DNA from: Triops longicaudatus
Taxonomy: Eukaryota > Arthropoda > Branchiopoda > Notostraca > Triopsidae
Assembly: GCA_022885665.1 (NCBI GenBank)
Contig: JAGQDJ010000043.1
Coordinates: forward strand, 124,001-188,000
Direction of reading: 5' to 3'
DNA length: 64,000 nucleotides
Made by a program: the position numbers and the translations under genes. Position 1 is the first letter of the stretch. Each line of letters opens with the position of its first letter. The notes under the pieces were generated by a model. It was not told the DNA's origin. It searched no databases and was given only the letters and a program-made list of their open reading frames with translations. This document shows, piece after piece, positions 49,421 through 61,100 of the stretch.

Positions 49421-50497
49421 TTAATACCAAACGCTTGAAACCACACAACTAAGAACTACAAAAGCCGTCATTCTTGTTGATGTAAGCGGAACGGTAGCAA
49501 AAAGAGCAGATCCAGAGGAGCATTCAGCTGAATCTCTTAAAAACGGCGCACAGTGTGTCTAGTGGGACAAAATATTACTTTCTATAAAGCGTAGAGCATG
49601 AGAAATGATGTATTTAATTAAATCTTACGTGAATCAAAGGCCCACCAGCACGTCGTGTGTATTGTGCCACAAATTCTGCCGCTTCGGCTCCGCACTCTTC
49701 GGCAATAGCTCGCGTACTGCACACGACAAACGCGCTATACGCGCTATGTCGTTTACCCAGATTGTATTGAAATACATTAGTTAAGCAGGACACAGTATGT
49801 ACGGAGCGTTATCAATTAGGTAGATTAAAGAATAAAATCTTTTTCTCTGTACCAGCAAGCCTTCTTCAGCGTGTCAAGAGGTGAGGGGGATGCCGAGCGT
49901 TGTGTCTCAGTCTCATTGATCAGTTTCCGATAATGCTGACCACATTTATGGTAGTCAGTTGCAGTCAAGCGAGAACAGGCTGCATGTCGAAGAAAATCTA
50001 ATTTGGACCACCAAATTTTGAGATAGTAGTATTAGTCACGGAGTCTTTATCCCCTCCGATTTTTTTGTATGAGCTTTCGAATTACTGTCACGGAAAGGAC
50101 CGTCTTGACACAAGTCGCCCATCACTTCCACCGCTCCACCAATTAATTTACGGTACAATTCTTGCTGCTGATTATTGAAACAGTGACGACTGTAATTTTG
50201 AATGCAAATGATGCTTATTTCTGTAGACCTTTTCCGGCAAAAGTTAGATAAACAGAAAATTAAAACCCATCGTGGACCAATGAAACCAATTCACATTTAA
50301 ACGGTTTTAAAAAGCGAAGCTTACTTGCACAGGATTTGCAATTCCTCCTCGTTAGCAGCAAACGCTAGCGACTGATCGGAAGTAATGGATTGCAAATGGG
50401 TTAAACACTGTGTAAGTAACTGTCGACTGCAATTATGTAACTTTTCTGGTTGTCCCACTTCAATTACTTGCCCTGTTCCGAGCGAAAAACTCCACAT
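49421..50497 (-). CDS. Secreted cysteine-rich arthropod protein (5' end uncertain)
   Basis: Five exons join in frame in transcript order: 50497-50325, 50228-50086, 49997-49853, 49743-49629 and 49558-49421, about 237 codons. The pattern LAFAANEEELQILCK, CIQNYSRHC..NQQQELY, VMGDLCQDGPFRDNFLRHAAC, YHKCGQHY, LDTLKKACCAY, EECGAEAAEFVAQY and GPLIHTHC matches, from memory, a family of secreted insect and crustacean proteins with regularly spaced cysteines. I cannot name it securely; it resembles the 27-kDa hemolymph glycoprotein type. The last exon ends in a hydrophobic stretch (MTAFVVLSCVVSSVWY) that could be a GPI-attachment signal. The ATG at 50497 (MWSFSLGTGQ) gives no good signal peptide, so an upstream signal-peptide exon probably exists, perhaps entering at an acceptor just before GGCAAGTAATT. 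Function unknown. Confidence 0.72.
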
Positions 50498-51313
50498 GAT
50501 AATGAGAACTAGGTACCGAGAAACAATTAAGGAAAATCAATGCGAAATCCGAGAAATGGGTACAAAAGCTCTTACGGAATCCGACCGTCACGCATTTGCA
50601 CACAGTGTGCATCATATGGGGTTGACTTTTAGACTCTTTCAAGCCTATCGCTTTCCTCGTCAATCTACCTTCCCGACTGAAGAAAGTGAATCTAGCGCCG
50701 AATACAAAATAAGAACCATACCTTGCTTCACAGGACAATACTACTCAACGCTGATTCGGAATGCGCAGCCCCTGATTCCCTGGTAGATTCCATCGCCTTA
50801 TGAAACTTGGCCTATCAATCTTTCTATCCAGGAACTGCTGTTGCGCGTGTATTAACTTTTTACATTTTGAGGATTAGTGGATGTCATTCGATAAAACTGA
50901 CACTCGTGAAAGCTTCTGAACCACAACTTCAAAAATAAACTAGTTTACCGCAAACCGCAGCTTATTCTTAAAAAGCTATGAAAAAACGCGGTTTTCTTAT
51001 TTCGCGCTTGATTAGAAAGAATCGGATCGAGTCATGTTTCCTCATCGATTTGACCTGTGGCTGGTGAGACGATCTATAACAACGATACCGGTTTGGGCTC
51101 CGAACGGACCGGACACTGAGTCGCCGTAAGGCAAAGGCAACCAAGGCAACCCAAACCAAACCCAACAATGCAATGAGTAAACTCAGCTTAGGTGTAACGC
51201 TTTAGTTATGCGCGCATACTTTGCCAGCAAATAAATAGTTATTATTGTTGCGTGGAGAAACAAGTTACCTGGATCTAAACCATTCCATATCTCGATTGGA
51301 TTACCTTTAAACA
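50498..51313. other. Interval between the cysteine-rich gene and CIN85
   Basis: This is the divergent intergenic region for a minus-strand and a plus-strand gene. The minus strand at 51183-51127 encodes a strongly hydrophobic stretch (SLLIALLGLVWVALVAFA) without an in-frame ATG. It could be part of a missing signal-peptide exon of the cysteine-rich gene, but no compatible start and donor were found. The 5' UTR of CIN85 should lie at the right edge. Confidence 0.3.
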
Positions 51314-54300
51314 ATGGGTAAAAGCTTGATTATGTTTGCTTATTTATTTTAATCAAGCAACAAGCCATGAAAATTTTTATCCCGTCCATTTTGCAAACGA
51401 AAACTAGCTTTTTTTTTAGATTTATAAAGTCTCTTGAAACGTACAAAGCTTTATAGTGTTATCGTACGTGACCCACCCTGTGTTGTTTTTGTGTTTTCAA
51501 GTGATGTAAGCTTTTGTCGCTAAAGCCGTTTACCCTACGGATGCAAATGCAGCATCAAAATAACAGGAGCCGGGTCGCCGGATGACAAAAATTGAATAAG
51601 AGATAATACGTATTTACGAAGGAGTCTTGTGTAGTGACATTGCATTTGTGACCCTGGTAATGAAGTGACACGTCGTCGCATCGTGGAAATCTTTTAATTC
51701 CGTTGCCTACCTACCTAAGCTGGAACCCCCAACTTCCTTGAAAAAACCCCCACCTTTCTAACTCAGCACCGTTTCTGTGCCAATACGGACAGGAAACGTA
51801 ACGAAAAAGACAACGTGAACCACGTTCGGTGACGTTTTTCTTTTGTTGCGCCGTTTAATTGCGTGCACACCATTCTAATTCAAAGTGTACCGTTATAAGG
51901 TTTTCCAAAACGCCCTTTTTGCTCATCAGCGTGCTTTCCTTAACTTTTTCGTTGCCCGCGAAATCGGATTTGCGATTGTTCTTCTCGGTAGTTTTTGTTT
52001 GCACCAAGAAGACTTTTATCATACGAAAAACCTGACCCACTTTTTTAATAGACCGCAGTAGAATTACTCACTTTTTGTTTATGTAATTCCCCGTTTCGTA
52101 GTCGAAGCCCTCGTTCTGTTTGATTACAAAGCCCAAGCAGAAGATGAGCTCAATTTGCACAAAGGAGACATAATTAAGCAAATCATCCAACAGGAAGGTG
52201 GCTGGTGGACGGGAACTTTGAATGGATCTAGAGGAGTGTTTCCTGACAACTTTGTACAGGCAAGTAGCATCTTTTTCCTTTTTTTTCCAAAGGAAAATAA
52301 AATTGAAAAATGGCTTTTTGAAACTTTTTTTTAGCGGATATTTCTTTGTGGTCAGAAGTTCTGCTTTTTCTCCTGTTAATTAATTATGATTTTAGAATAA
52401 CCTTATCGTTCTCTTCTTCGTTGCATGAAATTAAAACCCTCCCAACGTAGAGATAGCTTGATGCTGTTTCCGATAAGGATAAAGGCAATGCCGATAAAGC
52501 GTTGGTTTGTTAGCTAGCAACATTTAGTTTGTTTGGACTCTTTCATTTTGGCAGTGTTGTACGAGAGAATCCAATGAAGTGTTGCTGACTGGTGTTTCCT
52601 TTTACTCTAAAATTTCGTTAAATACCTTTCCTGTGTTTACGTTCCTTGAAGGAATTAGTAAAGAGTTAAACCCATCAAAGTGTGATACCCTATTTCATTT
52701 GTCCTACCAGGTGATTAAACCCCAGGAAATGTCTAGTCCGGCCTCTTCGGTTGACGGCGTTATTCGACGCTCAGGTGACTTTATATGAAAGAAAAAAGGA
52801 AGATAGGGGCCCAGCCCCTTCATTAATCTTGTTGCTTCCAACGAAACTAGCGCCAAATGAATTGACTTGTTTTTTTGTTGTGTGTGGACTTTTCAGAACG
52901 CGTGCGAAGATGTCGAGTGCTCTTTAGTTATGCACCTAATCACGAAGATGAGTTACAACTCAACGTGGGCGAGGACATCGTCTTTATGGGCGAAGTAGAA
53001 GAAGGCTGGTGGAAAGGGAGTGCCAATGGTAAAGTGGGCGTGTTTCCGTCTAATTTTGTGAGCATGGTCGAAGAACCAGTCTCTACTGAGTCGCCACAGC
53101 CATCTGTCCCGGATCTGTCGCCGGCCAGCCACGCCCCTTCCGTGCCTGCGTCGAGCACCACCTCTGAAGAAGCCCCCAAACTTCCTCCCAAACCGGGTAA
53201 AAAGAGATATATTTTTTCTCTAGCATATATACGGCATTAATAATCCTAAGACCGTGTGGTATGTATTTGGATAAAAGTCTCTTTTAAAAGAATGCCTTAA
53301 ATGAGAAGTGCCTTGTATTTTAGTGAAAGAACATGCCCGAGTTTTGTACCCTTATGCCGCCCAGAATGACGACGAGTTGGAGTTAAGAGAAGGTGACGTC
53401 ATCACTATCCTTTCCCGAGATATCGAAGACAAAGGCTGGTGGAGAGGAGAATTAGGAGGCAAGATAGGCGTTTTTCCTGATAATTTTGTGGAGCTTATGG
53501 TTGTAGGGGTAAGTTTGGAGAAAAAAGCGGACTGCTTTGTCACTCTGCTGGGTTTATGTTTTATTCTCAGCATTATGTTCTTGATTATCTAAATCACGAG
53601 CACGGGTGGTTTACCATTTTTTCCCCAACAGAGTGCTAATCACAAGCCGGACCGACCTGATAAACCAGTTCAGACGGCTACAAAGCGTAGTAGTATCGAA
53701 AGTGCCAAAGGTAACCTGTCGTTCTTGCCTTTGTAGCTGGGCGAAACTTTTTAGATTTTCTCCTCCATTTTTGACGGGTTATTAGTGATGAAATAACAAG
53801 CCTTGTTCTTTTTTTTTTTTACAGAAGCCCCCAGCCCGTCCTCGTCTGGCGTTTCGCTGGCCAGTAAATTAGTACCTAGTAAGAAACAGTGGCCACCTGT
53901 TAGCCCTCCTGTTGCCGCCCAAGAAAGCTTGAGTGATGAACAGAAGTTGAAAAATCTCAAGCCCAGTCAGTCAAGTAAGTTTCCGTCGTTGTTTTATTCC
54001 ATCCATTTTCTTGGAAAACTCAAGAGAAATAACCTTATGAAAGTCAACCTTAAGCATGCGAGCAGTCAGCTATCCGATTCTCCACCAAAAATGTTTCTTT
54101 ATGCAAAGGTGTACTGCTATTTTAAGTTCGTGGATACAAGTCGAAATTGTGTAGACATTGTGTAGATTGTGTAGACAAGTCGAAACAGAGCCCGAAAAGT
54201 GCCAGGGAAAAAACTCGCGAAAGTTGATATTGGCGATCCTTTTGTTATTCACGTGTGTCTTATCAGTATCGATTGTGTCAACAGTCGTCAGAGGATTTTA

Positions 54301-57300
54301 TAAAATTGACAAAAGAAGTGAGTTTGCTTAGCACGGTGGACCGATTTAAAGCTTCTGTGATTAGAAGCAGACTAGGAAAGACTGTGAAGATTAGATGTAC
54401 GCTATTACATAAGAGCGGGCAACAAACGCAGCGAAGCCATCAAATTGCACAGAAAAGGCTTTGGGCTGGGAAGAATAGAGGGAAATAATTTTACCCATTT
54501 AACCTGTTTTGTCATAGTTTTCGTAATTTCAAATAGATGAGTCTGAACGTACAGTACTGCATTGTACTTACTGCATTGCAATGGACAGGAGCGATTTTCA
54601 TTTTATGCGACGGGGACTAGGGCGATTACAACTATCTACATTTTCTAATTTTCTTCTCAACGCGTCAGAGGAGAATATCCTCCCTGTCTTAGAAGCTGTT
54701 GCAATCCTCTGTGCTGCACTGCCGAATTGCACAACGTATCGGTTCTAGTATAAGCGCTTTTGTCGAATTCCTACCAGAACGCCGTTCTTGACGTTCTGTA
54801 CTTGAAAAGTCTAAACGGTTTTAAAACTTGGTATTTTCCCATTTTGTCCTTACGCGGACCAATGTAAGTCCGACACTTTTCTAACGTGTACTTTCTGCGT
54901 TATCATAGTAGTTAATGGACTTTTTATTAACATTACAGTAGATTTATTGTCAGGTAGGGAAATGAACTCTACACCTTGTGACAGAAAATTCATTCGAAAG
55001 AAAAATTAAAGTTAATTCGGAAGAGCGTATAGCAGTTATAGAACAGAAATATTGTTTAAAAAATAAGCTAATGCTAAATGTGCAGTTTTGTAAGCATTAA
55101 TGAATTTCTGTAGGAAATCAGTAAGTTTCGTAACGTTGTTAAGTAAGTCTTGCGTTATGCACCAAATTCGCTCCAGTTTCTTACAAATGTAACATCAGCT
55201 TTTTGACGTAAATGTATGCGGTTATATCGGTAATAGGTAAAACCTTGTTGGTCTGCTGACAAGAGGAATACTAGCTGTTCATGAAAGACTGAAAATGCTT
55301 CCTGACAGTTCTGAAGAATAAGTCAAGTAAATACTGGAGCCCGTCTTGCATCATTCTTGTCAGAATTTTTACTTTTTGTAAACCAATGTTTCTCGGAAAA
55401 AGCAACACTGAGAAATACGACACCAGTACAGCACTTTATCACCAGCAATCAAAAATACATTGCACTGAACAGCAGACTAATGTTGTGTAATATTTCGCGC
55501 AAATTTGAACGAAACATCGATCGTGGCATTTCACGATGAAGTCTAAGATTTCTTCAGACAACTGGTACTTAAGTTCTTAGCTTATTGTTCTAGAACAGTG
55601 GTGCCCAAACTACGGCCCGCGAAGGTGCTTCGTGCGGCCCGCTTATTTATACAGCTCATGTATATCACTGCATAATTTCATTTTTAACGTCAGCATGATT
55701 CTGGCGAAACCGGAACATTCCGGCCCGCGAGATTTTATATCATGTCGCGCGCGGCCCTCGGGTGAAAAAAGTTTGGGCACCACTGTTCTAGAAGGTATTT
55801 AGAAAGTCCCAGTACACCTGTGTTCTTTTGCCTAGAAAAAAAGAGAGCACAAGAAATGCGTTGATGATACCTGTTCGACATCAAGAATTCATTCCGACCC
55901 GCGATTATCATGGTTGACATCTTGCGGACCCTTAAAGAACCGCACCATCGAAAGAATAGTCCGAAAACATCCACTGCCAGTCAATTGTACGAGCGCGAAA
56001 ATTATTCGTTATAGGGCTAAAAGAGCACAGTTGTGCTGGGATGTTCTAAACGTCGTATACATTTACGCTTCTTACATTTTCCTACGCATAGTTCGCGTTA
56101 TTTGCTCAGGCTTTGGTGCTTATATCTCTCATATCTAAAGTTCATCAGTTATATCAGTCGTAATAACCCATCCTGCGGTTAAATGTTATAGTAGTTCCTA
56201 TTCTTCCCTAGTTTCCATTCTCCAGGACGGCTTACCACAAATGTGCAGCTTATCATTAGGAAGACGAAACGTGCAGCGTAGCTTCCGCTTTAAAGAGGGG
56301 ACATTGATTTACTTTAAGCGTCGGATGGTCTGATATTTTCAAAATTAAGAGAACTCACGAGATTCTTTGTCAGATTGAATGCAGTATTGGAGAAAACGTA
56401 GACTGAAAGCTTAGACCGCAAGTTAGGAAGTTAAGCGCTTAGTGTTAAGCGTTGAAGAGATTGACATTTTGCCTTTTTTGTGGCTCTGTTTCGAATTTTG
56501 GAATTCGGTCATTATTTAGCGCTAGCGTTGCTGAGTAAGAAGTGGAAAAAATAATAAGTTCAAATTTGGAAGCAAGCGTTGTTATGAACACTTGAGATTT
56601 TTTTGTTTAAAAATCCTCGTTATTACGCAGGAGGTCCAAGTAATAATTTAGCGGTCCTATTTTCAAATGTAGACCAAAAGCTGTTTGCTACAGTTTCGAA
56701 AGTGTTACGATAAGTAATCAAGACCACTGTGTATTCCATTTCCTTTTGACATCACCCGCGTCGCTAATTGCAGGATAAATCCAGAAATAGCTAAGTGAAT
56801 GTGGCTCTTGTACTTATTGAATAGAGTATCCTTAGTTTCCAGCATAATTGCCGCGTGGTGTTGAATCGTGATATGTTCATTACTTGGAGCGATTCTGTAA
56901 GCTTGCGTTGAATCTCCTCCATTTCCCTCGAGTATAGAAAAACTTGTGCTGCAAAAGAAAGTGCTCGGAAAGTGTCCAGAAATTGGCTGCCTGTCCTAAA
57001 GTAACAAAGTCTTGAGTTCCGGGGAAACAAAAAAATAAATAAATAAATCGCTAGTGGCGAGGTGTGGGGGTGGGCGTATGGGAACAGTTCGGAGAACGTT
57101 TTGCAAGAAATATGAACAAATCTGCAGGATATGTGTAGCTAAAACAGCGTACAGTTATTTTGTAATCTCACTGCATTCGAAGCGAGAAATAGAGAAGTAG
57201 AAGTACGTATTTGCGTTTGTTAATGTCAGACGAACAATTCAAATAATGGTGCTTTTCACGCCATAGCTAATGTTGCTGTCTCTTCTATAGGTGACTGTGA

Positions 57301-58168
57301 TCTAGACTGCGTTGAAGTGGGCTCCGATTCCTTGCAACACATCACCGCTAATCGAGTCCGTATGCCGAAACGGCGTCCGCCTTCTACCGCCTTCCTCAAG
57401 GACGAAAACGTATGGTTGACGAACCAAGATCATTACGCGGCCGCAGGCCACCATAATCCGGTCGAGAAAGAACCTCTTCCTGTCACTCCCGAAGAACCTA
57501 ACCCGCCCCTTCTCCCTGAAGATCATCACCAGGAAAACAAAGAACCGCCCCCGAAAGCCAAATCACCTCCTGTGAAAGCGCCATGGATGGAGGAATTGAA
57601 AAAAAGCCAAGAGAAACGACAATCCATTTCACCTAAATCCGAAGCTCCACCCTCGTTGCCTAACAAAGTCACCCCACCCCTTCCAGCCCACAGCAGCGAA
57701 GAGAAACCTTCAGTACCTTCGAAACCCGCCGTTCACCCGGCCACCAGACCTATGCTGTCCAGCAATGAAAAACCGAAAGCCCCCTCTCTCGGTATTGGTT
57801 CTCGGTCCAATAGTGTCCTGAGCTCATCTTCTAGCAGTAATAGTCTTGCTAGTACACCCAGCCAAGTACCAGCCGCTGCTGTTGCTCCCAACAAAGTGAA
57901 CAAACCTCCGGCGCCGAAGGCTCCCAGCACGACATCTAGTGGCAGCTATGAAACGAACCATGCACCCTCCCCTCCTTCGAATCCCAATTCCCCTTCCAGT
58001 TCCAGCGATTTGCAGCAGGAAGTCCTGTCGTTACGTAGCAAGGTTCGCAATCTAGAGGATATGGTCGTGGCGCTGAAAAACGAACTGTTGACGGTGCGAC
58101 GCATTGTCGAAGAAGAACGCAAGTTACGATTACTCCGCGAAACGTCCACTCCGACTATCCATTTGTAG
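51314..58168 (+). CDS. CIN85/CD2AP-family adaptor, three SH3 domains (Cindr-like)
   Basis: Eight coding exons, 51314-51317, 52102-52259, 52711-52774, 52897-53196, 53324-53508, 53632-53710, 53825-53974 and 57291-58168, give 605 aa. These adaptors link Cbl, endocytosis and cortical actin. SH3-A (about 1-56) has ALVLFDYKAQAEDEL, GGWWTG, GVFPDNFV; SH3-B (77-135) has RVLFSYAPNHEDEL, EGWWKG, GVFPSNFV; SH3-C (177-237) has RVLYPYAAQNDDEL, KGWWRG, GVFPDNFV. Exon 8 has a capping-protein-interaction-like motif LQHITANRVRMPKRRPP (328-344), then a Pro-rich region and a C-terminal coiled coil (VLSLRSKVRNLEDMVVALKN). Exon 1 contributes only ATGG, giving the family start MVEA; it is chosen because AACAATGG|GTAAAA fits Kozak, donor and phase, and is the least certain exon. 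Intron 2 uses a GC donor (CAG|GCAAGT). Intron 7 is 3.3 kb and carries a MITE. Confidence 0.92.
53975..57290 (+). other. Long last intron of CIN85
   Basis: This 3.3-kb intron is about four times longer than the next-largest CIN85 intron. Apart from the hAT-type MITE at 55596-55785 and an (AAAT)n-like run near 57030-57048, I see no repeat, RNA gene or extra coding exon. An alternative promoter or cassette exon is possible but not supported. Confidence 0.5.
55588..55793. mobile_element. hAT-type MITE with intact ends and 8-bp target duplication
   Basis: The element spans 55596-55785 (190 bp). It starts CAGTGGTGCCCAAACT and ends with the exact reverse complement AGTTTGGGCACCACTG, a 16-bp perfect terminal inverted repeat. 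It is flanked on both sides by the identical 8-bp sequence TTCTAGAA (55588-55595 and 55786-55793). CAG..CTG ends with an 8-bp target duplication are the hallmark of the hAT superfamily. Inner sequence contains GGCCCGC motifs on both sides. No transposase is encoded, so movement would need a source elsewhere. Intact ends suggest a fairly recent insertion. Confidence 0.93.
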
Positions 58169-61100
58169 AAGTTATAAAATGTCGGACGCGGATTCTATTT
58201 AGCCTATGTTATGTAGTGTCTAGGAACGATTTTCCCCCTTTCAAAAGAGTCTGTGTCCATGGATTACGTGAAAACATTCCATTCTTTGGGCAATTGCCCC
58301 TTCCCACTACCTTGCTTGTGAGGAGTTTAGAAACGAACGATGTGTTGCTCCATTGAAAAAGATCAAGGCCAAAAAATTTATTGATTGCTATTTGTTTTGA
58401 CTGTTGCATATATATTCCAGGAAAAATGCACGCACTATGGGAGCCTCAAAGAACTTTATTTATTGTAGTTGATTTTTACGGTCAGCTGTACCCCTCTAGA
58501 GTAATAACACTAAATTGAATGATCCTCATCTTTTTGCATACGATATCGATTTTCCCCAGCTCGACTGATCCGTAAAGTAAAAAAGGAAAAAAAAAATGTG
58601 TAAAAGGAAAAAATAGCCAAGTGCCTTTTTGGTTGTACTTTTCTTTTGTTTGTGTTTTTGCTAATGCGGAGTAGTGATGATAGGGTTGGAGCATGCAAAG
58701 AAGCTGGGTATGGTTTTTAGTGTACATATGGAAAAAGCTTTAGATTCTGACTGTGACACATTCCCCCTTTTTACTACTTTGTCAACTTTTTGTCCGAACA
58801 CAAACATTATATGAGTCAATACAAGAAGACGAGTACGCGAAAACCGGGAGCCTTTTCGAAAACCCTTCCTGTCTTTTCCTCTCACAACTCTCAGGCGCAC
58901 ACTTATCTTTTCACAGTCTGCTTAAGTCAATAAAAGACTAGGCTGCTAAAACGAGCTCGTTTTCTCAGCATCCCAAGCGAAGTTTGTTATATACGCTACA
59001 ACTTCACACCAGAGACGGATTATATCGCTGTTTTTTCCCCATCCAGCCTGTCTTTGATATTTGTGTGGGTTCTAGATTGATTGCCACTAGGATTTGACCG
59101 TGTCACAACGCGGGCACGGCAATTGTCCCTCTTTCCCCGAGTTCTTTCTTTGAATCGACAAAGAACTCACGGAAAGTGTATTACGTTCATATGGTCTTGT
59201 GACACATGTTAAACCTTACCCCAAATTCCCTAGAAAAGGAAGCTGGTCAACATCCTTTCAGAGGGAGATAATATTCCATTTTTTTTTCTTTTTAACGTCT
59301 TTTTATGAGGAATTTCTGGTCATGGACTGAAACCTTCAACCTGCTTCTTCGAATAGGTTTCTTCCAGTGATTGAATTGTCTGGAAATCAGCAAGCAGAAA
59401 ATTTCCCCGCGATTCTTTGAAAAAAGGGAACACTACAAGAAAAACCGTTTAGGGCAGCAAGAACATCTCTCGTTTTCAGCCTTTCTTTTTCTTTATCGAA
59501 TTTTTAAAAGGAGATAGGAATGAGAAATCAGAAGACTAACTTACAACTCGCGTAGAAGAACGCTGACTTAAGGAGTGTGAACCGACACGTATAACACGAT
59601 CTTGCGAACGTCTAGGGGCTGTGATTGCCACTGGTAAGCACAACGAACTCTCAAGATCGCTACAACAAAGTATCTTCCAAAAATAAGACTGGATGACCTG
59701 GAAATACCACCATGTTTCGAGATTGAAAGCAATCTATTGAATCTGTCAAAGGAGAGATTCTTAATTCACTTCCTTTCTTGTTATGCTTTTTTGTTGTTTA
59801 CCGAAGTGGGTAATTCTTACATTTTGCAACATGTTCTGCAGAGTTTTCTCTTCACCTGACAGTCTGCGTCAAGTTGATTGAATAGGCTGCTGTTTGTAAG
59901 ATTTATAGAATATTTCTTAAAAACAAAAACAAATTACTCTAAAGTCTTCATGCAATAAAGATTCTCACTCTATATGACTGAACTTTGTAGTCTTAATATG
60001 GCGGAATGTGTATTGAAATACCTGCCGCTGCGTTTAGGTAAATTTGCAGTTCCTTAATTTGAACAAAAGCTATGAACAGTCAGGTGTTCAAATACATACA
60101 TAACAAAAAACAATGCAACCTAAAAATAACAGAATACATTGAACAAAAGTGAAATTTATAAGTTATAAGTTTTTATCTAAATTATAACTACACTAAATAT
60201 GTTAATGGAAGCAATTTAACCACACTAGTTTAACTAAAAATATAAACAAAAATAGAAAAATAGAAAAATAGAAAAAAGACACAAAGGGAGCAAACGTGAA
60301 AATGAAAGAAAAATAGGTTTGTCGAAGTCGAATTTTCTTTTAGTCATTTAGTATTGTACTAATTGGATAGTCCAGATTTCTTCCCGAAGTCCGGAGTATT
60401 TAAGTATTGCGTATAAGAATTTATAAATTCTTATTATTCTTTCACTAAGGGCAGTTTTACGTTACGAAACGATATGTTTTTGGAACGTTCTGCGCAATTA
60501 CTTTCCTTCGTCCACCCCGCGTGACACAGACTCACACTCCCAGATGCCAGAGCCATAGCTTATGTATCGTTCTGGCGATCCCCACAGCTAGTCGTCAGTA
60601 GTTCCTGTTCGGGATTGCGACTTCATATGAACTCCTTTCTTTCTGTGAAACTTAGCCATTCTTCCGTTTTGGGAACAGATTTACGCATCATTGGGGAGTA
60701 AATCGAGCGACTTTTCTGGAACCAAGTTACCGTGAGTGACTGACAATTCTGGCTGCCCATTACTTTGAGTTGCTTCCTTTCGATAATCATCATTTCCGTA
60801 AGTGTTTTTCAGTCCCCTTAATTTCCACCAACTTTGTCACTATACTTGTTGTTTTCTTAGAAAAAAAAAATAATCACAACTCCAGCCTCTTCCACAAGCA
60901 TATAAGCCCTTTGAAAAACTAGTATTACAAGCTGTAGGAAATAACTTCAATCCTGGCAGACATTTCTACCCAAAAATAAATTTTTCGCCTAGTTGCACCC
61001 TTGTCGACAAAGTCGGTTACCCGAAAAGTTGATTAAGGATCCGGGGGCTAATCAGTATGTAGTCTGCCTCCAACTCTTGTCGTCTTTGGCTAGATAATTT

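Noticed and set aside
50086..50189. Shorter form of the second exon of the cysteine-rich gene, using the acceptor at 50190
   Set aside because: Phase-compatible, but it deletes the conserved CIQNY segment. The acceptor before 50228 keeps phase and restores that segment, so the longer exon was preferred.
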